A stretch of 64,000 nt of DNA from Ampullimonas aquatilis (lineage in GTDB: Bacteria > Pseudomonadota > Gammaproteobacteria > Burkholderiales > Burkholderiaceae_D), in contig NZ_CP183834.1 in the NCBI RefSeq assembly GCF_049675895.1, forward strand, positions 1,736,001-1,800,000, written 5' to 3'. Made by a program: the position numbers and the translations under genes. Below, one piece after another: positions 43,970 to 52,833 of this stretch (its first letter is position 1; the number at the start of each line of letters is the position of its first letter). Under the pieces are notes generated by a model that saw nothing but the letters and a program-made list of their open reading frames with translations, was not told the DNA's origin and did no database searches.

Positions 43970-43982
43970 GTGTTTCAAAGTG
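43970..43982. promoter_or_regulatory. Candidate activator site upstream of the porin promoter
   Basis: GTGTTTCAAAGTG is identical to 34221-34233 upstream of the pedH-like promoter. It lies 91 bases before the -24 element. A flanking inverted repeat, CAAAGTG with CACTTTTG about 14 bases further on, may extend it. Confidence 0.65.
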
Positions 43983-44072
43983 CATCAACACAATGACACT
44001 TTTGGAGCAGGCGCATTCTATTGTCAATTTCTTGTAAATTTAAATTTCATTAAAAATCAAATAGTTAACAAT

Positions 44073-44088
44073 CGGCACAGTGCTTGCC
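44073..44088 (+). promoter_or_regulatory. Sigma-54 (-24/-12) promoter of the porin gene
   Basis: CGGCACA-GTGC-TTGCC keeps GG and GC at the required spacing and matches the consensus except at the first and seventh positions. It lies about 72 bases before the porin ATG, giving a leader of about 60 bases. Confidence 0.85.
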
Positions 44089-44159
44089 TATATGTAAATT
44101 GTTGAATGCACTCATAAATAAGCATCAACGTTAAAAAATAACCGATTCGAGGAGAACAT

Positions 44160-45332
44160 ATGAAGCAGTCAGTTTCAACAACATTTTCGGCCCGCAAGAT
44201 TATTGTGTGTGTTTCTGCCGCTCTGGCATCAACTTCAGCCATGGCTATCGATTTCAAAGCTGGTGATTTCGACATGTCCATCAATGGCTACCTGAATGGT
44301 TACTACACCCATGTGAGCTGCTCCGGTAGCGCCAATGTCACGATTGCTAATTCTGGCTTGGCCTTGGGTGGAAAACAATTGGGCTGTGGTGGTAAAGATG
44401 GTGCCACTAACATTGGTAACGGCCTGTTGCCAAACGCACTGATCACGTCATTCAAGACCAAACAGAATGGTATTGATATTGGTGGTACGTTCATGATTGG
44501 TGCTGCCATTTCATCTGACAATGCGATTGCCAATAACAACAACGTAGATATTCGTCAGTCATTCCTGACTTTTGGTACTGCTGAAATGGGTACTGTTAAG
44601 GTTGGCCGTGACTATGGTAGCTTTGGCTCCGATGCTATTTTGAGCGACATGACTTTGTTGGGCGTTGGTGCTCCGGTACAAGCAACTCAGCGTAACCGCG
44701 TTTCACTGGGCCACATTGGTGCTGGCTATAGCTACCTGGGTCACTATGGTCAAATTACTTATAAATCACCTGCAATGAGTGGTATGACATTTAGCGGTGG
44801 CTTGTATAGTCCGGTCGATAACGGCGGTACTTTTCAATCCAAAAATCAGCCACAGATCCAGTTGCGCTTGAACTATGCTGACGCTGGTTTCAAGGGTTGG
44901 GCTGGCGTTAAAACCCAGAAATTCTACTCCACAACGGCTGGCACTCCTGATTTCACTATGAATGGTTTTGAAATTGGTGGTAGCGCATCATTCGGCGATG
45001 CTGGCGTACTAGCTAACTACCAAACTGGTAAAGGCCTGGGTATTTTGGCAGACGGAGACTCTGGTGACCTGAAACAGAACAACTTCTTGCTGCAAGGTAC
45101 ATACAAAGTTACCCCAGTCAACAAACTCGGCTTGGGTTATGGCGTAAGCCGTATCAAAGATGGCACTGGTCTGGCTTTGAAAGACAACACCAACGTCACA
45201 CTGGGTCTGTACCACAGCCTGACACCTAGCCTGACTCTGGTTGCTGAACTGAGCCGTACCGAATCCAAAACATTCAATGGCGAAAAAGCCAAAGCCAATG
45301 GTGTTGGTCTGGGTGCTATCCTGTTCTTCTAA
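44160..45332 (+). CDS. Gram-negative outer-membrane porin
   Basis: 390 residues with a signal peptide (cleavage at AMA-IDF). A beta-barrel pattern follows of alternating strands, aromatic girdles and glycine turns, ending in the C-terminal Phe needed for BAM insertion (GVGLGAILFF). It belongs with the trimeric porin family of betaproteobacteria. GAGGAG precedes the ATG. The sigma-54 promoter and upstream motif shared with the pedH-like gene suggest it is made when the alcohol regulon is on; it could admit alcohols, PQQ or chelated metal. Substrate is unknown. Confidence 0.88.
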   Translation: MKQSVSTTFSARKIIVCVSAALASTSAMAIDFKAGDFDMSINGYLNGYYTHVSCSGSANVTIANSGLALGGKQLGCGGKDGATNIGNGLLPNALITSFKTKQNGIDIGGTFMIGAAISSDNAIANNNNVDIRQSFLTFGTAEMGTVKVGRDYGSFGSDAILSDMTLLGVGAPVQATQRNRVSLGHIGAGYSYLGHYGQITYKSPAMSGMTFSGGLYSPVDNGGTFQSKNQPQIQLRLNYADAGFKGWAGVKTQKFYSTTAGTPDFTMNGFEIGGSASFGDAGVLANYQTGKGLGILADGDSGDLKQNNFLLQGTYKVTPVNKLGLGYGVSRIKDGTGLALKDNTNVTLGLYHSLTPSLTLVAELSRTESKTFNGEKAKANGVGLGAILFF

Positions 45333-45373
45333 TCGGTTGATATAAAAAAGTTTTCTTCGTTTTACAGGGCGTT

Positions 45374-45408
45374 GCGCATGTTGCTTTCGGGTAGCATGCG
45401 CTTTTTTT
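45374..45408 (+). terminator. Rho-independent terminator of the porin gene
   Basis: GCGCATG (45374-45380) pairs with CATGCGC (45395-45401), with further imperfect pairing inside, followed by TTTTTTT. Confidence 0.88.
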
Positions 45409-45624
45409 CTGATTGCGCTCTTGCTCATGATCGGCTAAATTAGCCACTCGATAATAAAAAGACTACTGTCACACGCTGACCAGTACTCAATATCTAGGGA
45501 ACAAATCAAGTCGGACTTTGATCTTAAGGTCATCAGGCACTTGAATGGGGCTAGGCGGCAAGCCTATGCACGCGTCAAGAGCTGCAAGGTTTGCTTACAT
45601 TTTAGATTTAAGGAGATGTAACTT

Positions 45625-45837
45625 ATGTTCCATCGCCCCCTCTACGATGACAAACTCGACTTTATCGAAGGTTTGCCACGGGGCATTCCACAAGTTCAAA
45701 GGTCAGTACTTATGCGTATGCTAGTTGATATTCCATTGGTAATTTTGAGTGTCGTTGTGGTTGCAATCGTCATGGTCTTTATGCGTTCAGAGCCTGTTAC
45801 GCTGGATGATGAAGAAGATGTCTATTCACCGTATTGA
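45625..45837 (+). CDS. Small single-span membrane protein, unknown
   Basis: 70 residues with one strong hydrophobic segment (about 33-53, MLVDIPLVILSVVVVAIVMVF) and an acidic tail (LDDEEDVYSPY). AAGGAG lies 9 bases before the ATG, which supports translation. I recognise no family. It stands alone between the porin terminator and a hairpin at 45858-45880 (GGAGAGTCC/GGACTCTC). Confidence 0.6.
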   Translation: MFHRPLYDDKLDFIEGLPRGIPQVQRSVLMRMLVDIPLVILSVVVVAIVMVFMRSEPVTLDDEEDVYSPY

Positions 45838-45965
45838 ATTAACCAACCAATCACCATGGAGAGTCCTTGGGACTCTCTCTTCTCCACTCTTTGCGTTTAT
45901 ACCTGCTTGAGTTTCTATGCTCTGGTCGGCCATATCATCGCCAAAATATTAAGAGCAAAGAGTAT

Positions 45966-46223
45966 TTAAGAAGTTTGCGCCTCAAGTCGTCTCAACCACA
46001 TGATGGCTTCGTCACGCGAATTACCACACATCTCCAATGAGGGCTGAATGCTGCCGCATACGACTGGGCGTTCGGGCAGATTAAACAGCATGCATTGATC
46101 AGCTTCGTTCAACTGAATACAACGTATACCCGCAGGCTTACCATTTGGCATACCAGGAATGGCACTGGAAATTGATGGCTCAATACAGCACGCGGCACAA
46201 AGCGGACGACATTGCATAATCAT
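45966..46223 (-). CDS. YkgJ-family cysteine cluster protein
   Basis: 85 residues with CRPLCAACC at the start, then NGKPAGIRC, DQCMLF and PERPVVC. This spacing of cysteines marks the YkgJ/zinc- or iron-chelating family, whose function is unknown. Two start codons lie within two codons of each other (MIM); the exact start is uncertain. It is transcribed in the same direction as the preceding ABC-F gene but about 110 bases after it. Confidence 0.8.
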   Translation of the reverse strand: MIMQCRPLCAACCIEPSISSAIPGMPNGKPAGIRCIQLNEADQCMLFNLPERPVVCGSIQPSLEMCGNSRDEAIMWLRRLEAQTS

Positions 46224-46332
46224 CTGGATGCTGGATTGATTGATGAGCAGCCTGCCAACTGTTTCAGCAAGCAGACTGTCTTGATGGTTGAATCAGCAAA
46301 CGATCTGTAAAAAACCCGTCACTTTAAACTGA

Positions 46333-47934
46333 TTATTCGATCCCCTGGCTGCTCAGATAATCTTCATAGTTGCCATGGAAGTCAATGATTTCGCCATTGC
46401 GCACATCCAGAATACGGGTTGCCAACGAACTCACAAACTCACGGTCATGCGAAACAAAAATCAACGTACCCGCATATTTATCCAGCGCAATATTGAGTGA
46501 CTCGATGGATTCCATATCCATGTGGTTGGTCGGCTCATCCATCAACAAGACATTATGACGACCGAGCATCAGCTTGCCATACATCATGCGACCTTTTTCG
46601 CCACCAGACAGTACCTTGACGGACTTCTTCACATCATCGCCAGAAAACAGCAAGCGCCCTAGAATGCCACGAATCATCTGATCATCGTCGCCTTCTTTGG
46701 TCCATTGCGTCATCCAGTCGGTCAAGGTATCGCCAGCAGCAAACTCTTCAGTCGGATCCTGTGGCATATAACCAATATTGGCTTGTTCAGCCCATTTGGC
46801 TTGACCATGATCAGGTGCCAGCCCACTGATTTCAGCACCGGCCAGGCAACGCAAGAGTGTGGTCTTACCGGCACCATTGGCACCGATGATGGCAATTCTT
46901 TCACCCGCCTCGACCATGAAACTCAAATTGCCGAAAATCTGACGATCAAATTTTTTGCTGATTTCAATGGCTTCCACCGCCAGACGATGCAGTTTCTTCT
47001 CACCATCAAAACGAATGAACGGGTTCTGCCGTGACGATGGCTTGATGTCTTCCACCTTGATCTTGTCGATCTGCTTCAGACGTGAGGTTGCCTGACGTGC
47101 CTTGGATTTATTGGCTGAAAAGCGGCGTACAAAGTCTTGCAAATCGGCAACCCGTTCCTTGGCCTTGGCATTGGCCGACAACTGACGTTCACGTGCCTGT
47201 GAGCTGGCCAGCATGTAGTCATCATAGTTACCGGGATAGATCTTGAGCGTGCCAAAATCCATATCTGCCATGTGCGTGCACACCTGATTCAAGAAGTGAC
47301 GATCGTGACTAATGATGATCATGGTTGAATTACGTTCATTCAACACGTCTTCCAGCCAACGAATGGTGTCAATATCCAAGTTGTTGGTTGGCTCATCAAG
47401 CAGCAAAATATCCGGATTGGAAAACAGCGCCTGCGCCAGCAATACCCGCAATTTCCAGCCTGGTGCCACCGCGCTCATATTGGCACCATGCAAATCCGTG
47501 GCAATCCCCACACCCAGCAGCAACTCCCCTGCTCTTGCTTCGGCGGTATAGCCATCATATTCAGCAAACTTGGCTTCGAGCTCAGCCGCCTTCATGTAGT
47601 CGTCATCGGTGGCTTCAGGATTGGCGTAAATCGCATCACGCTCAGTCATCGCATCCCACATATCAGTGTGCCCCATCATCACCACATCCAGCACCCGCAT
47701 GTCTTCATAGGCAAACTGATCCTGCTTCAGTTTACCGAGACGCTCATTGGCATCCAGCGAGACATTGCCTGCCGAGGGCTCAAGATCGCCACCTAAAATC
47801 TTCATGAAGGTGGACTTGCCGCAACCGTTGGCGCCGATCAGGCCATAACGGTTACCCCCGCCAAACTTGACGGATATATTTTCAAACAAGGGCTTAGGCC
47901 CAAACTGCATGGTGATATTGGCGGTAGAAAGCAT
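46333..47934 (-). CDS. ybiT: ABC-F family ATPase YbiT
   Basis: 533-residue soluble protein with two ABC domains and no membrane part, acting on the ribosome as a translation factor. Walker A motifs are GANGCGKST (about 35) and GANGAGKTT (about 350). Signatures are the degenerate MSAVAPGWKLRVLLAQAL in domain one, typical of YbiT, and LSGGEKGRMMYGKLM in domain two. Walker B motifs are LLLDEPTNNLD and LLMDEPTNHMD. Length and motifs match E. coli YbiT (about 530 residues). Confidence 0.93.
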   Translation of the reverse strand: MLSTANITMQFGPKPLFENISVKFGGGNRYGLIGANGCGKSTFMKILGGDLEPSAGNVSLDANERLGKLKQDQFAYEDMRVLDVVMMGHTDMWDAMTERDAIYANPEATDDDYMKAAELEAKFAEYDGYTAEARAGELLLGVGIATDLHGANMSAVAPGWKLRVLLAQALFSNPDILLLDEPTNNLDIDTIRWLEDVLNERNSTMIIISHDRHFLNQVCTHMADMDFGTLKIYPGNYDDYMLASSQARERQLSANAKAKERVADLQDFVRRFSANKSKARQATSRLKQIDKIKVEDIKPSSRQNPFIRFDGEKKLHRLAVEAIEISKKFDRQIFGNLSFMVEAGERIAIIGANGAGKTTLLRCLAGAEISGLAPDHGQAKWAEQANIGYMPQDPTEEFAAGDTLTDWMTQWTKEGDDDQMIRGILGRLLFSGDDVKKSVKVLSGGEKGRMMYGKLMLGRHNVLLMDEPTNHMDMESIESLNIALDKYAGTLIFVSHDREFVSSLATRILDVRNGEIIDFHGNYEDYLSSQGIE

Positions 47935-47984
47935 GAGACTTCTTTAAAGATACTGAGTGGAGGTATAAAAATAGGACTATATTT

Positions 47985-47999
47985 AATGCACTTAAGGAG
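47985..47999. repeat. Copy D of the dispersed AAGTGCGTA element
   Basis: The minus strand reads CTCCTTAAGTGCATTA, sharing 12 exact bases (CTCCTTAAGTGC) with copy A at 12009-12020. It lies in the 230-base gap between the bioC stop and the ybiT start. Confidence 0.4.
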
Positions 48000-48165
48000 C
48001 TTAAATTTACATATACTCCATAGAATGGCAGCAAAAACACCGAGTTTAATACGGTTTTCGGCAAAGCTTGACATTGTACCCGCTATCGAGCGTGCTCATG
48101 CCGCATTCAGGCAACGTCATACAAATTTGCTAGCAGATTGTCATGCCATTGCGTTGGCAGTCGCG

Positions 48166-48990
48166 TCAGGCACGCTCAATCCAAAACAGCCCGACTTCAT
48201 AATTGGCCATACAACCCTGCTCCAGCTGGCGCAACACCGGGCGCAATAGCACTGGTTGATGTTGCTGATGCGGCGTATCAGCGCCAATCGCACGCAAGGC
48301 GCGGGCAAAATCCAGACCATTGTGATGAACCTGCTTCACGCTGATTTGCTGAGTTTTAAATTGGCAATGAGGTATCGTCTGACAAGCACGTTCAATCTCG
48401 ATCAAACTCGGCAAAGCCCGCAAACCATGGCGCAAGCCAAGATGCTCATGCGCTGCACGCCAAGGAGCGAACGAACCATCCAGCAAAACAGCAAAGGCCA
48501 GCACTTGGCACTGCGCGGCATGCATGGCAAGCACCTTGGGTAAGTCAACAAACCACTGAAAGCACATGGATGAAACAATCCAGTCGGGCTGTGGTGCAAA
48601 ACTGATCTGCTGACCATCGGCCAGGGCATAGTGGATTGCGGGTGACTGGCTATCCGTCAAGGTGACCACTTCATCAGCAAAGCGTTGCTGACAACGGGCC
48701 AACATGGCCGGAGCAATATCAGTCAAAAGCAATTGTGCGGCTGGATAATCATGACACAAATGGGCCGACAGCAAGCCGGTGCCGCAACCGATTTCAGCTA
48801 TTTTTTCCGGTTGCTGCTTGCTTTGTTGAGCCTGGACTTTAAGCCATGCTGAAAACTGAGCAGCGATCTCGCGCTGAGCATGGGCATTCGCCTCGTATTG
48901 ACCTGCCGCCTGTGCAAATCGTTGAGCAATTTGTGTATCACCATTGGGTATCGCGCTTAACCTAGACTCAGAAATTGAAATTTCAAACAT
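48166..48990 (-). CDS. bioC: Malonyl-ACP O-methyltransferase
   Basis: 274-residue SAM-dependent methyltransferase that caps malonyl-ACP to start pimelate synthesis for biotin. Motif I is IAEIGCGTGLLSAHL near residue 67; LLTDIAPAMLARCQQRF and SSMCFQWFVDLPKVL follow the BioC pattern. It starts 3 bases after the bioH-like gene stop and is the last gene of the biotin operon. Confidence 0.9.
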   Translation of the reverse strand: MFEISISESRLSAIPNGDTQIAQRFAQAAGQYEANAHAQREIAAQFSAWLKVQAQQSKQQPEKIAEIGCGTGLLSAHLCHDYPAAQLLLTDIAPAMLARCQQRFADEVVTLTDSQSPAIHYALADGQQISFAPQPDWIVSSMCFQWFVDLPKVLAMHAAQCQVLAFAVLLDGSFAPWRAAHEHLGLRHGLRALPSLIEIERACQTIPHCQFKTQQISVKQVHHNGLDFARALRAIGADTPHQQHQPVLLRPVLRQLEQGCMANYEVGLFWIERA

Positions 48991-48993
48991 GCG

Positions 48994-49665
48994 TTAATCC
49001 AACTTCTCAGGATTTCTCAAATTCGCTGATTGCTCAATAAACTTGGCAATCAGTCTCGCACAGGCAGCTGGATGCTGTTGAGGTAAGGCATGTTGGCCAT
49101 CCAGCCAGGCAAGCTCTTTAAAGCAGTCCTGGCTTAAATCTGCAGCGACAATGGTGTCTTGCTTACCGGCAATGGCCAATACGGGCAAGTCAGGCAAACT
49201 TAAGTGGGTGTCGCGCAATTTGCTTAAAAAATGGCTTAACCGTGCCGTATCAAGCCGTGCAGGTGTTTTGAACAAAGCACCCTCTGGCAATCCACAACGC
49301 TGATAAAACTCTGCCAGTAAGGCTTCTGCTTCATTGCCTAAGCGCGCCAACATCGCTTCCAGTAAGCGTTTTGGCGTGCCAGTTGGGTGATGAGGACCAC
49401 GACAAAAATGGGTGAAGCCATTGATGGCCACCAGTGCCTGCCAATTGACTGACTGTTTGAGCAACCAGGCAAAGCCGTAGGAATGACCAATCGCAATCAT
49501 GGGCACATTGGGTTCAATCAAGATCTGCTCATTGATTGGCATACCGGTCATACCCAGCTCTATCAACTGCAGACTGGCCTGTGGATAGTGGATTTGCAAA
49601 GCCGCGGCCAAGGCCAGCATGCTGCGCTGATCCAGGCTCCATCCATGACACAGGACAAAATTCAT
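48994..49665 (-). CDS. Short BioH-like alpha/beta hydrolase, probable pimeloyl-ACP methyl ester esterase
   Basis: 223 residues, shorter than E. coli BioH (256). The nucleophile elbow is GHSYGFAW (Ser near residue 82), the acid probably in AGKQDTIV, and the His in LDGQHALPQQHP. The opening VLCHGWSLDQRSM is BioH-like. It removes the methyl group added by BioC. Its place between bioF and bioC, 6 bases from bioF, supports the role; BioG or another analogue of this function is the alternative. Confidence 0.8.
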   Translation of the reverse strand: MNFVLCHGWSLDQRSMLALAAALQIHYPQASLQLIELGMTGMPINEQILIEPNVPMIAIGHSYGFAWLLKQSVNWQALVAINGFTHFCRGPHHPTGTPKRLLEAMLARLGNEAEALLAEFYQRCGLPEGALFKTPARLDTARLSHFLSKLRDTHLSLPDLPVLAIAGKQDTIVAADLSQDCFKELAWLDGQHALPQQHPAACARLIAKFIEQSANLRNPEKLD

Positions 49666-49671
49666 GGTGCC

Positions 49672-50898
49672 TCACCTTTGCCAGCTCGCCAAGCCATCCA
49701 GTAAGGCCTGAATCTGTTCAGGTCGATGCAGGCTGCTTAAAGCAATACGCAAACGCGCTGTATTGGGCGGCACCGTCGGGGGACGAATGGCTGAAGTCAA
49801 TATCCCCTGCTCTTGCAAATGCACTTTGAGCGCCTGGACACGCGCTTCATCACCCAGAATAATCGGCACGATATGGCTTGTCGATGTACCCGCGTCAAAG
49901 CCCTGCGCCTGCAATTGATCGCGCAGCGCCTGGGCAGTTTCCAGCAACTGGCTGCGCACCGCTTGCAAGCCGGGCAGACTTTGCCAGGCCGCTTGCACCG
50001 CGCCGATGACCGCCGGTGACAAAGCGGTTGAATAAATAAAACCACCACAACGATTAAGTAGATAATCACGCACTGTCTCACTGCAGGCCACATAGGCACC
50101 TGATGCGCCCAGCGCCTTGCTGAAGGTGCCCATCACCATGCCGCGGTGTTGGCCTTGCGCATTGCGCATCTGCCCCGCTGCGAGCCCATAACCCTGCGCG
50201 CCAAACACCCCGGTGGCATGGGCTTCATCGAGATAGACAAAGGCATCAAATTCATCTGCCAGTTGCATCAAGGCGGGCACATCGAGTTGATCCCCATCCA
50301 TGCCAAACACGGTCTCGGCAATGATGAACTTGGGCTGAGGCAAGTGTTGATGTTTCAACAGCAAGTCACGCAGATGCGCCAGGTCATTGTGGCGATAGCG
50401 CTGCTGATGCACACCCATCAACTGACAGGCGTGATGCAAACTGGCGTGATTGAGCCGATCAGCAAACACCAGCGGCTCGGCACCCAGCACTTTTTTGTCG
50501 AGCAATGCCGCCAGCGCCGTGGCGTTGGCCTGATAGCCCGAGTTGAAAATCAAGGCACAGTCACAGCCTTTGGCCTTGGCAATGTCGGCCTCCAGCGCTT
50601 CATGCACGGCGCTATTGCCCGATAATAGGCGCGAACCAGTCGCGCCCATGCCATACTCGCGCGCTACGGCAAAACCGGCTTGCGTCAGGCTGGCCTGATT
50701 GGCCAAGCCTAAATAATCATTATGGGAAAAATCGGCCAACCAGGGGCTTTGCCCGGCCGGACTGACAGCTGGCAAGCGCCGCCGCAAGCCACGGGTTTCC
50801 AGCTCGCTTAAATGGGTTGAAAATTGCGCTTCCAGTGCTGCCATACCACCTGCTTCCAGTGCCATTAAAAATGCGGGAATTTCACATACTCCCGTCAT
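49672..50898 (-). CDS. bioF: 8-amino-7-oxononanoate synthase
   Basis: 408-residue PLP enzyme joining pimeloyl-ACP and alanine in biotin synthesis. Family motifs include DFSHNDYLGLANQ, YGMGATGSRLLSGN and VYLDEAHATGVFGAQGYG; the PLP lysine lies in TFSKALGASGAY. An internal ATG at 50865 would trim the first 11 residues. It is 69 bases after bioB, with copy C of the AAGTGCGTA element in the gap. Confidence 0.93.
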   Translation of the reverse strand: MTGVCEIPAFLMALEAGGMAALEAQFSTHLSELETRGLRRRLPAVSPAGQSPWLADFSHNDYLGLANQASLTQAGFAVAREYGMGATGSRLLSGNSAVHEALEADIAKAKGCDCALIFNSGYQANATALAALLDKKVLGAEPLVFADRLNHASLHHACQLMGVHQQRYRHNDLAHLRDLLLKHQHLPQPKFIIAETVFGMDGDQLDVPALMQLADEFDAFVYLDEAHATGVFGAQGYGLAAGQMRNAQGQHRGMVMGTFSKALGASGAYVACSETVRDYLLNRCGGFIYSTALSPAVIGAVQAAWQSLPGLQAVRSQLLETAQALRDQLQAQGFDAGTSTSHIVPIILGDEARVQALKVHLQEQGILTSAIRPPTVPPNTARLRIALSSLHRPEQIQALLDGLASWQR

Positions 50899-50930
50899 TT
50901 CGTCTACCTAAAATGGATAAATGCCTGCTT

Positions 50931-50945
50931 AAGTGCGTATTTATT
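50931..50945. repeat. Copy C of the dispersed AAGTGCGTA element
   Basis: GCTTAAGTGCGTATTTATTAG lies in the bioB-bioF gap. It shares TTAAGTGCGTAT with copy A but lacks the closing TTAAGG arm. Confidence 0.4.
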
Positions 50946-50967
50946 AGTCTTGTAGAGTGGCTATTTT

Positions 50968-51996
50968 TTACTGGGCAGGGTATAGCCCAAGCTTGGCCAT
51001 CAGGGCTTTATCACGATCGGCCTCGGGGTTACCGGTGACCAATAATTTATCACCATAAAATATCGAGTTGGCACCTGCCATAAAACAGAGTGCCTGCACC
51101 GCATCACCGAGTTCTTGACGACCTGCCGACAAGCGCACAAAAGTCGTTGGCATGGTGATGCGGGCAACCGCAATGGTGCGGACAAATTCAAATGGATCCA
51201 GCGCTTCCTGACCATACATGGGTGTGCCTTCTACCTGTACCAGATGATTGATGGGCACTGACTCAGGATAAGGCTCCATATTGGCCAACTGCGCAATCAG
51301 TCCGGCGCGCTGACGTCGTGACTCACCCATCCCGACAATGCCGCCGCAACACACATTCATCCCGGTGGCACGCACTCGCTCCAGGGTTTGCAGACGATCA
51401 TCATAATCACGGGTGGAAATCACCTCACCATAATATTCCGGTGCCGTATCCAGATTGTGGTTGTAGTAGTCGAGGCCCGCTGCTTTGAGCTGCTCGGCCT
51501 GACCTTCACGCAACATACCCAAGGTGGCGCAGGTTTCCAGACCCAGCGCCTTGACCGCCTTGACCATGTCGAGCACCGGTTCCAGCTGATGCTGTTTGGG
51601 GCCACGCCAGGCAGCGCCCATGCAAAAACGGGTTGCGCCTTGCGCTTTGGCCGCTTTAGCAGCCGACAAGACATCATCCAAAGGCAACAGGTCTTGCGAA
51701 GTTACACCGGTGTCGTAACGCGCCGATTGCGGGCAATAGCCGCAGTCTTCCGGACAGCCACCGGTTTTTACTGATAACAGAGTCGACAGCTGTACCGCGT
51801 TGGGATCAAAGTTATCGCGATGCACTTGTTGCGCTTGAAAGAGCAAATCATTCAGGCTTAAATTGAACAAGGCTTCAATGGCATCGACCGACCAGCGCTC
51901 GGCTTGATTGGCTGGATGGGTGGTCGCACAGCTACTTTGATTGGCTTGAGTGGCGGTGACTGCCGGTTTGACAAAATTCAGGGTTTTGGTTTCCAT
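50968..51996 (-). CDS. bioB: Biotin synthase
   Basis: 342-residue radical SAM enzyme inserting sulfur into dethiobiotin. The 4Fe-4S cysteines are in GGCPEDCGYCPQSA near residue 80. Other conserved stretches are LDYYNHNLDT, CCGGIVGMGES and FVRLSAGRQELGD (2Fe-2S and active-site region). It sits between bioD and bioF on the same strand. Confidence 0.97.
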   Translation of the reverse strand: METKTLNFVKPAVTATQANQSSCATTHPANQAERWSVDAIEALFNLSLNDLLFQAQQVHRDNFDPNAVQLSTLLSVKTGGCPEDCGYCPQSARYDTGVTSQDLLPLDDVLSAAKAAKAQGATRFCMGAAWRGPKQHQLEPVLDMVKAVKALGLETCATLGMLREGQAEQLKAAGLDYYNHNLDTAPEYYGEVISTRDYDDRLQTLERVRATGMNVCCGGIVGMGESRRQRAGLIAQLANMEPYPESVPINHLVQVEGTPMYGQEALDPFEFVRTIAVARITMPTTFVRLSAGRQELGDAVQALCFMAGANSIFYGDKLLVTGNPEADRDKALMAKLGLYPAQ

Positions 51997-52119
51997 GTGT
52001 TCCGTTGAGTTGTGTGCTGACCCTTGCCAGCCAGAATGTCAGGGTTGTCGATCAAATATTGCGTCGCCAAGAGTTAGTCCAAAAGCAGCCAACCTGCAGC
52101 CATCAAGTCATCGGTCAAC

Positions 52120-52833
52120 TTAGCTTCCGAGAAATGCGGCCAGATTGAGATGGCGACTGATTTCATCAGCCTGCTCGCGCCAATCCAGTTTTTTATCCTG
52201 ATAAGGCACCACTCCCAGCAAGGGAGCCGCTATTTTAGCCTGTATTGCTGCCACACTGGCCGATGGTCGCAACATCTGCGGATCAACCTGGTTGGCAATC
52301 CAGCCCGCAATGGTCAACCCACGCGCGGCAATCGCCTCGGCAGTTAGCAAGGCATGGTTAATACAACCCAGTCGCAACCCCACCACCAGCAACACCGGCA
52401 ACGCCATATGTTGTGCCCAATCGGCGGTGTCCAGTCCGTCTTGCAAAGGGACTCGAAAGCCGCCAACGCCCTCCACCAACACGATGTCGGCATGCGCTCG
52501 CGCCTGTTGTAGTGCTGCATCCATGACTGCCAACTCAAAATACACGCCGGCTTGCTCAGCCGCACTATGTGGTGCCACCGGTTCGGCCAACAGATAAGGA
52601 TTGATGATGGCGCGCGGCAGACTCACATTACTGGCGGCCATGAGTTGCAATACATCGCCATTGTCAGGCTTGCCGTCTTGATTAAGTGCATCCAGTCCCG
52701 CTGCAATCGGCTTTAAGCCGACCGCACGATAACCGCGCTCAACCAGGCCATGCAAGATGGCAGCAGTGATTGTGGTCTTGCCGATTTCGGTATCCGTGCC
52801 GGTCACAAACCAGGCTGGGCTGGGTGAATGCAT
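52120..52833 (-). CDS. bioD: Dethiobiotin synthetase
   Basis: 237 residues. The ATP-binding loop is VTGTDTEIGKTT near residue 10, with LVEGVGGFRVPLQ further on, both characteristic of BioD. ATG 52833 overlaps the bioA stop by one base (TGATG), so the two are translationally coupled; TTG 52836 is also in frame. It closes the dethiobiotin ring from 7,8-diaminopelargonate and CO2. Confidence 0.95.
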   Translation of the reverse strand: MHSPSPAWFVTGTDTEIGKTTITAAILHGLVERGYRAVGLKPIAAGLDALNQDGKPDNGDVLQLMAASNVSLPRAIINPYLLAEPVAPHSAAEQAGVYFELAVMDAALQQARAHADIVLVEGVGGFRVPLQDGLDTADWAQHMALPVLLVVGLRLGCINHALLTAEAIAARGLTIAGWIANQVDPQMLRPSASVAAIQAKIAAPLLGVVPYQDKKLDWREQADEISRHLNLAAFLGS

